Shown here: positions 8,549-15,901 of the stretch, in pieces
How the letters are laid out: each line of letters begins with the position of its first letter
Numbering within the stretch: the stretch's first letter is position 1
DNA from: IDS-8 sp040902105
GTDB lineage: Bacteria > Pseudomonadota > Gammaproteobacteria > Steroidobacterales > Woeseiaceae
Reading direction: 5' to 3'
DNA: 44,379 nt
Assembly: GCA_040902105.1 (NCBI GenBank)
Contig: JBBDXW010000016.1
Location: forward strand, 1-44,379
Program-made: the position numbers and the translations under genes
Notes under the pieces: generated by a model
What the model was told of the DNA's origin: nothing
Database searches by the model: none
The model's input: only the letters and a program-made list of their open reading frames with translations

Positions 8549-9538
8549 ATGGCTTCCCACGACGTCATGCCCGACATCGAGCTCTACCAGCCGGTGGAGT
8601 TGAGTGACGCACTCGATCTCCTGGAACGGTACGGCGATGACGGCTGGCTGCTCGGCGGCGGGCAGGATACCTACGGCTGGCTGAAGGATCGCGCCAAGCA
8701 TCCGAAGGCCATGATCGACCTGAACGGCATCGATAGCCTGCACGGCATACGGGAACTCGCCGACGGCCTCGAAATCGGCGCCGTGACGACACTGGTCGAA
8801 ATGATCGGTGACCCGGTCATCAACCGCGATTTCGGCCTGCTGTCGCAGGCGGCCGGGCGCGTTGCGAGCCCGCAGATCCGCAATGTCGCCACTCTTGGCG
8901 GAAACCTGGTGCAGGACACGCGCTGCTGGTATTACCGGCGTGGCCTTTCCTGTTACCGCGCCGGCGGCAACCTCTGCTATGCGGACAGCCCGCAGGGCAT
9001 GAATCGCGAACACGCCTTGTTCGGCGCCAGCCGCTGCGTTGCGGTCAGCCCGTCCGATACGGCGATTGCGCTGGTCGCGCTCGAAGCCACGATGGTCGCG
9101 GCGAGTCTGGACGGAGAGCGCCTGATTCCCGCGGAAAAATTCTTCGCAGGGCCTGACACGCACATCACGCGCATGACGTCCCTCGATCCCGGCGAAATAC
9201 TGACGGCCGTTCGAGTCCCCTCCAAATGGGCCGGCCAGAGGTTCTATTTCGAGAAAGTTGCGGACCGCAACGTCTGGGATTTTGCCCTGGTCAGCATCGC
9301 GGCGGCGATGGCGGTGCAAGGCAATGTCATCAACGACGCGCGCTTCGTCTGTGGCGGTGTCGCGTGCAAACCGCACCGCCTGCGCAAGGTCGAACGAGCC
9401 GCAGTCGGCATGACGTTGTCCGAAGAAAGCGCCGATACGCTCGCACTTCTTGCCAGTGAAGGCGCGAAACCACTCACCTACAACCAGTTCAAGCTGCCCC
9501 TGATGGAAAATCTGGTGCGGCGTGCAGTGCGAGGTTAA
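8549..9538 (+). CDS. FAD-binding subunit of the molybdenum hydroxylase, with four-cysteine insert
   Basis: The middle-sized CoxM/PaoB-type subunit, 329 residues, that passes electrons from the iron-sulphur subunit to an acceptor through FAD. FAD-binding signatures are visible at residues 35-40 (LLGGGQ) and 115-120 (TLGGNL), followed by the C-terminal CO-dehydrogenase flavoprotein domain. An insert holds four cysteines at 126, 135, 143 and 163 (RCWYYRRGLSC...NLCYA...SRCVAV). Equivalent inserts in E. coli PaoB and in 4-hydroxybenzoyl-CoA reductase bind an extra [4Fe-4S] cluster, so the same is likely here. The gene starts 7 bases after the large-subunit stop and follows a gaggtaacg ribosome site. 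The gene order small-large-FAD differs from paoABC (small-FAD-large). Confidence 0.93.
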   Translation: MASHDVMPDIELYQPVELSDALDLLERYGDDGWLLGGGQDTYGWLKDRAKHPKAMIDLNGIDSLHGIRELADGLEIGAVTTLVEMIGDPVINRDFGLLSQAAGRVASPQIRNVATLGGNLVQDTRCWYYRRGLSCYRAGGNLCYADSPQGMNREHALFGASRCVAVSPSDTAIALVALEATMVAASLDGERLIPAEKFFAGPDTHITRMTSLDPGEILTAVRVPSKWAGQRFYFEKVADRNVWDFALVSIAAAMAVQGNVINDARFVCGGVACKPHRLRKVERAAVGMTLSEESADTLALLASEGAKPLTYNQFKLPLMENLVRRAVRG

Positions 9539-9542
9539 CGCC

Positions 9543-10301
9543 ATGGACGTGGCCACGTACAAGGAAGACATCTGGGGACGCGAAGTCATACTCGGGGCCT
9601 CCTGGGACCTGCTGTGGCTGGTCGTGGTGTCTGCATTCGTCGTGATTGCCCTGCACGCCGTCATCCTCGCGGTTCGCCGCCGCGCGGCCCGGCCGTCGAG
9701 CGCGGGCCCCCGGGTGCCGAGGCATAGCGCCGTCGATCGAATCTTTCACTGGATCATGGCAGTCACCGTCATCGTGCTCCTGATAACGGGCGTATTTCCC
9801 ATCATCGGACTCGAATTCTCATGGCTGACGATTCACTGGATCGCCGGGCTGGTGCTCACCGCTTCCGTCGTCTTTCACATCGTCCGCTCGTTATTCTGGC
9901 AGGACCTGAAAGCCATGTGGATCAGCGCCCGGGACCTGAAGGAACCGTTCGATGCGACGCTGAAGCCGGGCAAGTATTCAGTGGCGCAGAAGAGCATGCA
10001 CGCCGCCGTTACCGTGCTCGTCCTGCTCGTCATCGGCAGCGGGCTCGTCATGTTTGCGATGATCGACACTCCGTGGTGGGAGAGAAGCAATTCGATTGCG
10101 GAATCGACCCTGGGCTGGGTCTTTCTGATTCATGGCCTGTCTACCCTGGCTTTGATCGCTTTGATCGCGCTGCATATCTATTTCGGCCTTCGACCGGAGA
10201 AACTGTTTTATACGCGTTCCATGATCAAAGGCTGGATTTCGAAAGAAGAACTCGAAGCCAATCACGATCCGGAACGCTGGGCGCCAGGCAAGTCTTCCTG
10301 A
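9543..10301 (+). CDS. Cytochrome b561-type membrane subunit
   Basis: A di-heme b-type cytochrome of the b561/formate-dehydrogenase-gamma type, 252 residues. It has an extra N-terminal helix (LLWLVVVSAFVVIALHAVIL) and four core membrane helices with heme-ligand histidines in RIFHW (His 69), TIHWI (98), VVFHIV (112) and LIALHIYFGL near the end. The start at ATG 9543, with GAGG 8 bases upstream, is preferred over an in-frame ATG at 9522 that would overlap the FAD gene. Sitting directly behind a periplasmic molybdenum hydroxylase, it could anchor the complex to the membrane and pass electrons to quinone, or accept them from the cytochrome c encoded downstream. The direction of electron flow is inference. 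Confidence 0.88.
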   Translation: MDVATYKEDIWGREVILGASWDLLWLVVVSAFVVIALHAVILAVRRRAARPSSAGPRVPRHSAVDRIFHWIMAVTVIVLLITGVFPIIGLEFSWLTIHWIAGLVLTASVVFHIVRSLFWQDLKAMWISARDLKEPFDATLKPGKYSVAQKSMHAAVTVLVLLVIGSGLVMFAMIDTPWWERSNSIAESTLGWVFLIHGLSTLALIALIALHIYFGLRPEKLFYTRSMIKGWISKEELEANHDPERWAPGKSS

Positions 10302-10311
10302 AGGCAGTCCC

Positions 10312-10689
10312 TTGCCGCGATTGTCCCGGGACACAGACTCTGTGAACGAACTGCTGCAAGCCAAAATTGACGTTGTCGAGTCAGGCTACGAGTTCTCGCT
10401 TGCCTATGCGGCGCAGGGGCGCGACAGCGATGGCGGCCCGGATTCCGAAATCAGAACGATGCTGGCGGATATGAGCGACGCCGCCGTGGAAATCGTCCAT
10501 ATTCTCGAGAAAAGCAAATCCGCCTACGGCTGGGTGGTCTCGGACGATGCCAAAAAGGCACGCGCGGCCATAGCGCTCGTTCTCGCGCAGGACAAGATCA
10601 GCTCCGAACTGGTCGACAACCTGAACGTGTCGATTCACCTGCGCGCGTTGCTGACCGATCTGTTCCTGGTCAGCGAAACAGATGCGTGA
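10312..10689 (+). CDS. Small protein of unknown function
   Basis: A 125-residue product from TTG 10312 (AAGG about 8 bases upstream), or 115 residues from GTG 10342 (GGGA 10 bases upstream). I do not recognise a family. The sequence is predicted mostly helical and acidic, without a signal peptide, membrane segment or cysteine. Phrases such as DISSELVDNLNVSIHLRALLTDLF-type helices suggest a soluble helical bundle. It lies 10 bases after the cytochrome b gene and overlaps the amine oxidase start by 8 bases, so it is surely co-translated with the cluster. With no export signal amid exported partners, a cytoplasmic role such as a dedicated maturation or Tat-proofreading chaperone for one of the two Tat substrates is conceivable, but this rests on context alone. 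Confidence 0.7.
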   Translation: MPRLSRDTDSVNELLQAKIDVVESGYEFSLAYAAQGRDSDGGPDSEIRTMLADMSDAAVEIVHILEKSKSAYGWVVSDDAKKARAAIALVLAQDKISSELVDNLNVSIHLRALLTDLFLVSETDA

Positions 10690-12286
10690 ACGTGATCAAT
10701 TCATGAACCGACCCTTATCGCGACGGCATTTTCTCAGCCTCGTGGGCGCGGCCGGCGGCTCGACAGCGATTCTGCAGACCGGCCTGGCGCTCGGCCTGCT
10801 GCCGGACACGGGCCCCTTGAGACTCGCGGACGTGCAGCCTGCCGGCAACACGAACAAACGCGTGCTCGTGCTGGGGGCCGGCATGTCCGGTCTCGCGGTT
10901 GCCTATGAACTCGAACGCAGGGGCTTCGAGTGCACCGTGATCGAGGCTTCGAAAAGGATCGGGGGAAGAAACCTGACCCTCCGAAGCGGAGACGAGGTCG
11001 ACGAAATGGGTTATTCCCAGGTCTGCGAATTCGACGACAAGCCGCACCTCTACTTCAACGCCGGACCGGCGCGCATTCCGGGTCATCACAAGCTCGTTCT
11101 GCATTACTGCCGCGAGTTCGAAATTCCCCTCGAAACCTATGTGAATGACAACCGCAATGCCTACACGCAGGACGACAAGGCGTTCGGCGGCAAACCCGTG
11201 CGCATTCGTGAATACGTAACCGACGCCAGGGGATTCATGTCGGAACTGTTGTACAAGGCGGTCGACAGGGACGTATTCGATCGGCCGCTCTCCGCCGGCG
11301 ACAAGGAACGGATTCTCGCGTTCGCGACCGCCTACGGCGATTTGAAAGAGCAGGGCCGCTACTCCGGCTCGGACAGAGCCGGCTACAAGTCCGGCGGTTT
11401 CGTGGAGCACGGCGAACTGAAAGACATTCACGAACTCTCCGACCTGCTGGACAGCGACTTCTGGCGTTACAGGATGCACTTCACGGAAGGCGAGGACCAG
11501 GCGATGCCGGTGATGCAGCCGATCGGCGGCATGGACATGATCGTCAAGGCATTCGGCAAGAACATTCGAAGCCCGATTCACACCAATGCGCAGGTGCAAT
11601 CCATACAGTTGCAGACGAACGGCGTCGATGTGATTTACAACCACAAAGGGCGACGCAAGAAAATCAGCGGCGATTACTGTTTCAATTGCATACCGCATCA
11701 CCTCCTCTCCGGCATCTACAATAATTTCTCGAAAGAGTACGCAGAGGCACTGGCGGCCGTCGAGGAGGGACACCTGCTCAAAATAGGCTTGCAGATGAAG
11801 CAGCGATTCTGGGAAGCCGACAATATCTACGGCGGCATTTCCTGGACGTCGCAGCCGATCGAACAGATCTGGTATCCGACCCACGGCATCCACGCCGAAA
11901 AGGGCGTCATGCTCGGCGCGTACACGTTTGGCGAGGAACATGGCCAGTTTTTCGAGCGCATGACGCCCGAGGAGCGCATCAAATCGGCGATCGCGCAAGG
12001 AGAGAAAATACATCCTGGCTATGGAAGTTACGTCGACTGCGGCGTCAGCGTGCCGTGGGCGCGCATGAACCACCAGATGGGGTGCAACGCCCGCTGGTCG
12101 CCCGACCTTCGCGACAGCAAATTCAAGTTGCTGCAGGATCCCGACGGCCGGCACTACATCATGGGGGATCAGATCAGTTACCACTCCGGCTGGCAGGAAG
12201 GCGCCCTGGCTTCGGCGCACCACGCGATGGCGGACATGAACCAGCGCATCCTGGCCGAATCATCCGCCGCAACGGCGACGGGATGA
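10682..12286 (+). CDS. Tat-exported flavin monoamine oxidase-family enzyme
   Basis: An FAD-dependent amine oxidase of 534 residues from ATG 10682; an ATG at 10703 is an alternative that also keeps the signal. The N-terminus carries a twin-arginine motif (LSRRHFLSL, Arg 14-15), so the folded flavoprotein is exported. The dinucleotide-binding fold follows: VLVLGAGMSG (62-70), an acidic Glu 88 for the ribose, and the GGRN motif (94-97). The C-terminal FAD contact is seen in YIMGDQISYHSGWQEGALASAHHA. The family oxidises amines or amino acids to imines. Periplasmic relatives such as nicotine oxidoreductase NicA2 give electrons to a cytochrome c rather than oxygen. Here the next gene is a di-heme cytochrome c and the one after is a RidA-type imine hydrolase relative. 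The substrate is unknown. Confidence 0.92.
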   Translation: MRERDQFMNRPLSRRHFLSLVGAAGGSTAILQTGLALGLLPDTGPLRLADVQPAGNTNKRVLVLGAGMSGLAVAYELERRGFECTVIEASKRIGGRNLTLRSGDEVDEMGYSQVCEFDDKPHLYFNAGPARIPGHHKLVLHYCREFEIPLETYVNDNRNAYTQDDKAFGGKPVRIREYVTDARGFMSELLYKAVDRDVFDRPLSAGDKERILAFATAYGDLKEQGRYSGSDRAGYKSGGFVEHGELKDIHELSDLLDSDFWRYRMHFTEGEDQAMPVMQPIGGMDMIVKAFGKNIRSPIHTNAQVQSIQLQTNGVDVIYNHKGRRKKISGDYCFNCIPHHLLSGIYNNFSKEYAEALAAVEEGHLLKIGLQMKQRFWEADNIYGGISWTSQPIEQIWYPTHGIHAEKGVMLGAYTFGEEHGQFFERMTPEERIKSAIAQGEKIHPGYGSYVDCGVSVPWARMNHQMGCNARWSPDLRDSKFKLLQDPDGRHYIMGDQISYHSGWQEGALASAHHAMADMNQRILAESSAATATG

Positions 12287-12927
12287 GACGGATGTCGTAC
12301 CGGCGCATGTTCCTCGTCCTTGCTGTCGCTTACATCGCAAGTTTCACGACCGGGGCCCGTGCGGCGGATGAACCGGTGATCCCGCCGGACGAGTTTGTCT
12401 ACTGCACCGTCTGTCACGGCGTGCAGATGAAGGGTAACCCGAACATCCAGGCGCCGCGGCTGAGCGGCATGGACAAGACCTATATCGAGCGTCAGCTGCG
12501 CGCCTTCAAGACCGGATGGCGCGGCACCCATGAAAATGACCTGGTCGGAATGGAAATGCGGCCGATGGCCGCGATTCTTTCCGATGCGCAGATCACGGCC
12601 GCCGCCAGGTACGTCAACGCGGTCAGTTCCGAGCCGCCGCCGCTGACGATCGACGGCGATGCCGGGCGCGGTGAAACGCACTATGCCAGCTGCGCGGCCT
12701 GCCATGGCGCCGGGGGCGAGGGAGTCCCGGCCGTCGGTGGGCCGCCATTGACCGGTTTGAACGACTGGTACCTGGCCAGGCAGCTCAGCAATTTCAAGGA
12801 TGGCACGCGAGGCAGCAGCCCGGGCGACGCCTATGGCGCTCAAATGCGTGCCGCGACCGCAACTTTGATGGATGATGTCGCCATTCGAGACGTCGTTACC
12901 TACATAAACAGCCTGCAATCGAGATAA
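12283..12927 (+). CDS. Di-heme cytochrome c (c4-like), periplasmic
   Basis: An exported c-type cytochrome of 214 residues with two heme-binding sites, CTVCH at 41-45 and CAACH at 137-141, in two similar class I domains. Candidate axial methionines include GMEMRPMAA in the first half and GAQMRAAT in the second. The signal peptide has the hydrophobic core MFLVLAVAYIASF and cleaves near GARA. The start ATG 12283 overlaps the stop of the amine oxidase gene (ATGA), so the two are translationally coupled. The architecture resembles cytochrome c4. The position right after a periplasmic flavin amine oxidase suggests it is that enzyme's electron acceptor, and possibly also that of the molybdenum hydroxylase. 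That pairing is inferred from context. Confidence 0.93.
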   Translation: MRRMSYRRMFLVLAVAYIASFTTGARAADEPVIPPDEFVYCTVCHGVQMKGNPNIQAPRLSGMDKTYIERQLRAFKTGWRGTHENDLVGMEMRPMAAILSDAQITAAARYVNAVSSEPPPLTIDGDAGRGETHYASCAACHGAGGEGVPAVGGPPLTGLNDWYLARQLSNFKDGTRGSSPGDAYGAQMRAATATLMDDVAIRDVVTYINSLQSR

Positions 12928-12938
12928 GGAATCGAATC

Positions 12939-13433
12939 ATGACGAAGACCGCAGTCCTTGGCATTTTGTTGTTTGCCGCCGCCCCTGCATACGCCGGGGA
13001 TGTGACGCGCCATCCCCTGCCGGACAATTCAACGTTTCCTATCGCTCAAGCCGTCGAGGTGAGCGCGGACACCGTGCTTATCTGGCACAGCGGCACTACA
13101 CCGCGGCCTGCCGATCCCGATGCGGAGCGCGGCAGTCCGGAATACTGGGGCGATACCGAGGCCCAGACGCTGAGCGTGTTTTCGCGGATGGAAGAGTCGT
13201 TCGAGACGCTGGGCGTGGGTTTCAGTGACGTGCTGAAGATGACCGTGTTCCTGGTCGGTGACCCGCAACTCCAGGGCGGGATGGATTTTGACGGCTTCAT
13301 GCGCGCCTATTCGAAGTATTTCGGTACGGACGAGCAGCCGAACCTGCCCGCGCGTTCAACGGTGCAGGTCGCGGGCCTCGCCGGTGAAGGCATGCTGGTC
13401 GAAATTGAAGTGGTCCTGGCCCGGCCCGAATAG
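12939..13433 (+). CDS. Exported RidA (YjgF/YER057c)-family protein
   Basis: A RidA-family protein of 164 residues with an N-terminal signal peptide (GILLFAAAPAYA, cleavage near residue 19), hence periplasmic. That is uncommon, since classic RidA is cytosolic. RidA proteins hydrolyse reactive imines/enamines to carbonyl compounds and ammonia. The catalytic arginine corresponds to Arg 139 in ARSTVQVAGL, and Glu 155 in LVEIEVVLA matches the conserved C-terminal glutamate, so deaminase chemistry is plausible. An insert between residues 50 and 75 (SGTTPRPADPDAERGSPEYWGD) is longer than in short RidA proteins. The start ATG 12939 has AAGGA 8 bases upstream. As last gene of the cluster, it could clear the imine made by the amine oxidase. 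Confidence 0.88.
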   Translation: MTKTAVLGILLFAAAPAYAGDVTRHPLPDNSTFPIAQAVEVSADTVLIWHSGTTPRPADPDAERGSPEYWGDTEAQTLSVFSRMEESFETLGVGFSDVLKMTVFLVGDPQLQGGMDFDGFMRAYSKYFGTDEQPNLPARSTVQVAGLAGEGMLVEIEVVLARPE

Positions 13434-13487
13434 CCTGGTCCGGGAATTGCGGGTTGCCCGTACGACGGCTGGACAAGCCGACCGATG

Positions 13488-15548
13488 TTACAGCCCGTAT
13501 CGAACGGTGACTCCCGCATAAACATTCCGTTCCGGCGCCGGCTCATAATATCGGCCGCCGAATGCGTTAACGCGAATGCTGCTGAAGTAGCTCTCGTTGA
13601 AAACATTGTTCACGCCGAGATACGGCTGGATCAGCCAGCTTCCGGTTTCGAATTCCCTGCTCGCCCTGAAATTCGTCACGACATGGCTGTCTACTTTCGT
13701 CGTATTCGCGTTGTCGGCATATAAAGCGCCCGAATACACTGCCTCGAGCCGTGCGTACAGTCCGGCGTCCGACCGATAGGACACGCCTGCATAACCGAAA
13801 TGTCGTGGCAGCCCCGGCAACTCCGCACCGGCAAAACTGGTGCCGCTTTCATCGACAAAATCTTCAAAGGTAAAATCGGAGAAGGTGTAGGACAGCTCGG
13901 CAGCAATTCCGCTTTCGTGCCTCCATGCAAGCGCCGTTTCGATACCTGACCGTTCCGACTCACCGGCGTTTGAATAGAACGTGCGTCCGGGGAATCCCGC
14001 CAGCTCGAAGGGAACGAGTTCGTCGGTCAGGTTGATACGGAACACCGATACTTCGTAATAAGTGTCATTGCGCTCGCCCTTGATACCCAGCTCATAGTTA
14101 TCCGCGAGCTGCGGATTGAGCGACGTGTTGAAGCCGCCGCTGCCGTCGGGGTTCGCCAGCTCCGTCGTCGTCGGAGTTTCAAACGATCGACTGAATGAGC
14201 CGAACAGGATGTGCTGGCCGAAACTGTAACTGATGCCGGCAGAGGGACTTGTCTCGTCGAAGTCGATCTCGCCAGAGTCATCCCCGTCCACGAGAAAATC
14301 GTCATTGATATCGAAGGTGAGTTCGTCGTAGCGCAGGCCCGCGGACATCGCGAGGTCCTCGCTCAGATCGTATTTCGCCTGCAGATAGACACCGGTGCTG
14401 TCGACCTTCTCCTGTTGCTCGAAGGTCAGGTTGCCGCGCACTCCCTCATTGTTGTCGAAGCGCTTTCGGTCGTCATCCTGGCGGTCGAGGTCGATGCCCA
14501 TCGTCAGTTCGAGGCGGTCCGGCAGGATGGCCTTCGGGCTGTATTGCGCACCGATGCCGTAGAAAAAACGCTGCAAGTCGACCGCCCCGCCGTCGACGAA
14601 CGGCAACTCGTTGCCGAAATCGCGCCAGACGTAATAATTTCGCAGCAGCAGATCGCCGCGCGGCCGGTCGCGCTCGTAGACGAAGCCGATGCGTTGCTGC
14701 GACAGGGCCTCGCCTGCGTTGAAGAGCACGTTGACATCCCGTGCGTCTCGCGGACCCGCGGCGATCTCTGCCGTGTTGATACCGCCGGCGTCCTCCGACT
14801 CCGGCTGATCCGTATGGTTGATCGCAACGGTCAGGCGGTCGTCCTCGGTAAAGCGTATTCCCAACTTGCCGTTCAGCAGGGACCCCTTCGAGAAGGAATG
14901 GTCGCGGTAACCGTCAATCTGCTGCGTGGATGCGTTCAGCAGGTAGTCGACCGAATCGAACGAACCGCCTGTTTTGAGCTGATACTTCTCGAAACCGAGT
15001 TCCCCGCTGGCCAGGCCAGCCTCGACGAACGGCAACATGCCCCCCAGTTCGGTTTCGACCGCGATCACACCGCCCGATGCATTTCCATAAAGCGACGATG
15101 CCGGGCCGCGCAAAACCTCGATGCTCTTTGCCGAACCGAGATCGATGCTGTCTACCTGCGCCTGCCCGTCCGGAAGTGTTTCCGGGATGCCGTCAACATA
15201 GACGCGAATGCCGCGGATGCCGAAACTCGAGCGCGCGCCGAAGCCCCGCAGCGAAATCCGTAGGTCCTGCGAAAAATTGTAGCGGTTCTGCATGTACAGC
15301 CCGGGGACTACCGCCAGGGCTTCGTCGAGCCCGAGTTGTTGGGTCGCGTTCTGGATGCGGTCCTGCCCGACGACCGATATCGAGCGAGGAACTTCGCGCA
15401 CCGTGGACTGCCTTCGCGTCGCGGTAACGACAATCTCATCGAGCACTTCACCCGGCGCGCTGGCCTGGCCGTGGGCGAAGGTAGCGGCAAAAGGGACGAG
15501 CAATACCGCAAGCTGCCGTAATGGGGTGGCGCGAAGACGTTCAAACAT
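13488..15548 (-). CDS. TonB-dependent receptor
   Basis: A complete outer-membrane receptor of 686 residues. After a signal peptide (LAVLLVPFAATFAHGQ) comes a TonB-box-like DEIVVTATRR, then a plug with SISVVGQDRI, LRISLRGFGARSSFGIRG, VYVDGIP and IEVLRGPASSLYGNASGGVI. The C-terminal barrel ends NVYAGVTVRYGL. The plug pattern resembles receptors for iron chelates and similar small ligands, but the ligand cannot be assigned. The start ATG 15548 has AGGA about 10 bases upstream. The gene is convergent with the amine/aldehyde cluster: its stop lies 54 bases from the RidA stop. It could import a substrate or metal for that cluster. Confidence 0.92.
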   Translation of the reverse strand: MFERLRATPLRQLAVLLVPFAATFAHGQASAPGEVLDEIVVTATRRQSTVREVPRSISVVGQDRIQNATQQLGLDEALAVVPGLYMQNRYNFSQDLRISLRGFGARSSFGIRGIRVYVDGIPETLPDGQAQVDSIDLGSAKSIEVLRGPASSLYGNASGGVIAVETELGGMLPFVEAGLASGELGFEKYQLKTGGSFDSVDYLLNASTQQIDGYRDHSFSKGSLLNGKLGIRFTEDDRLTVAINHTDQPESEDAGGINTAEIAAGPRDARDVNVLFNAGEALSQQRIGFVYERDRPRGDLLLRNYYVWRDFGNELPFVDGGAVDLQRFFYGIGAQYSPKAILPDRLELTMGIDLDRQDDDRKRFDNNEGVRGNLTFEQQEKVDSTGVYLQAKYDLSEDLAMSAGLRYDELTFDINDDFLVDGDDSGEIDFDETSPSAGISYSFGQHILFGSFSRSFETPTTTELANPDGSGGFNTSLNPQLADNYELGIKGERNDTYYEVSVFRINLTDELVPFELAGFPGRTFYSNAGESERSGIETALAWRHESGIAAELSYTFSDFTFEDFVDESGTSFAGAELPGLPRHFGYAGVSYRSDAGLYARLEAVYSGALYADNANTTKVDSHVVTNFRASREFETGSWLIQPYLGVNNVFNESYFSSIRVNAFGGRYYEPAPERNVYAGVTVRYGL

Positions 15549-15897
15549 GTGAAATTAATCCTGCTTCCCGCTGTTGAAGAGAATCCGGTCCGTCCGGCGC
15601 CAGGCGTCTGTCTTAGACTTCAACGTACGGCAGGAATTTCATGAATTCAAGCCGTTCGACCCAGGAACAGCCAGCAATGCCAGTTCCGCGCGGCCGGCCT
15701 CTGCAACGGGCGCATTGACAGTGGCCACGGTGCGCCCGTTTGCGTTTCGTGACCCCTGTCGTTACGCTTCTGATCGCGTCAGTCGCGTGACCAGTTCTGG
15801 TTACCTCCAGGCAGCTGTTGACTGCTGTACGGACCCGGAGAATAAGGAACGAAAAGCTTATGGCCATTCCGCTAGCCATTCCCTTCGGACCGCGACC
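15549..15897. other. Intergenic region with a gene remnant and a leader peptide candidate
   Basis: About 350 bases separate the divergent TonB receptor and the membrane-protein operon. I see no full gene. Two separately listed features lie inside: a short minus-strand remnant resembling the tail of the FkbM-like gene at 39687, and a 13-codon open frame with a good ribosome site that ends in the start codon of the next gene. Promoters for both directions must lie here, but no clear boxes stand out. Confidence 0.5.
15613..15669 (-). pseudogene. C-terminal remnant of an FkbM-like gene
   Basis: Read on the minus strand, these codons give a tail ending ERLEFMKFLPYVEV followed by a stop. The intact FkbM-like protein encoded at 39687-40577 ends EQLEIMRSMPYVEV and stops at the same place. 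Nine of the last 14 residues are identical and several others are conservative. Upstream of the matching stretch the similarity fades within a few residues and no start or family motif is present. It therefore looks like the 3' scar of a lost paralogue. The match is short, so chance similarity is not excluded. Confidence 0.4.
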
Positions 15898-15901
15898 GTG
15901 A
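15860..15901 (+). CDS. Possible 13-residue leader peptide
   Basis: An ATG with AAGGA 10 bases upstream opens a 13-codon frame (MAIPLAIPFGPRP) whose TGA overlaps the GTG start of the next gene as GTGA. That GTG itself has no good ribosome site, so the leader would supply initiation by translational coupling. The Pro-rich end could slow ribosomes. The alternative is that this is simply a chance frame or that a sequencing frameshift split the true N-terminus of the downstream protein. Confidence 0.35.
   Translation: MAIPLAIPFGPRP

Noticed and set aside
9522..9542. Earlier start for the cytochrome b561 gene, overlapping the FAD subunit
   Set aside because: ATG 9543 has a well-placed GAGG, and the extra seven residues add nothing to the first helix.
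10715..12223. Long minus-strand open frame of 502 codons inside the amine oxidase gene
   Set aside because: Antisense shadow; it lacks a ribosome site and recognisable motifs, while the plus strand encodes a clear flavoenzyme.
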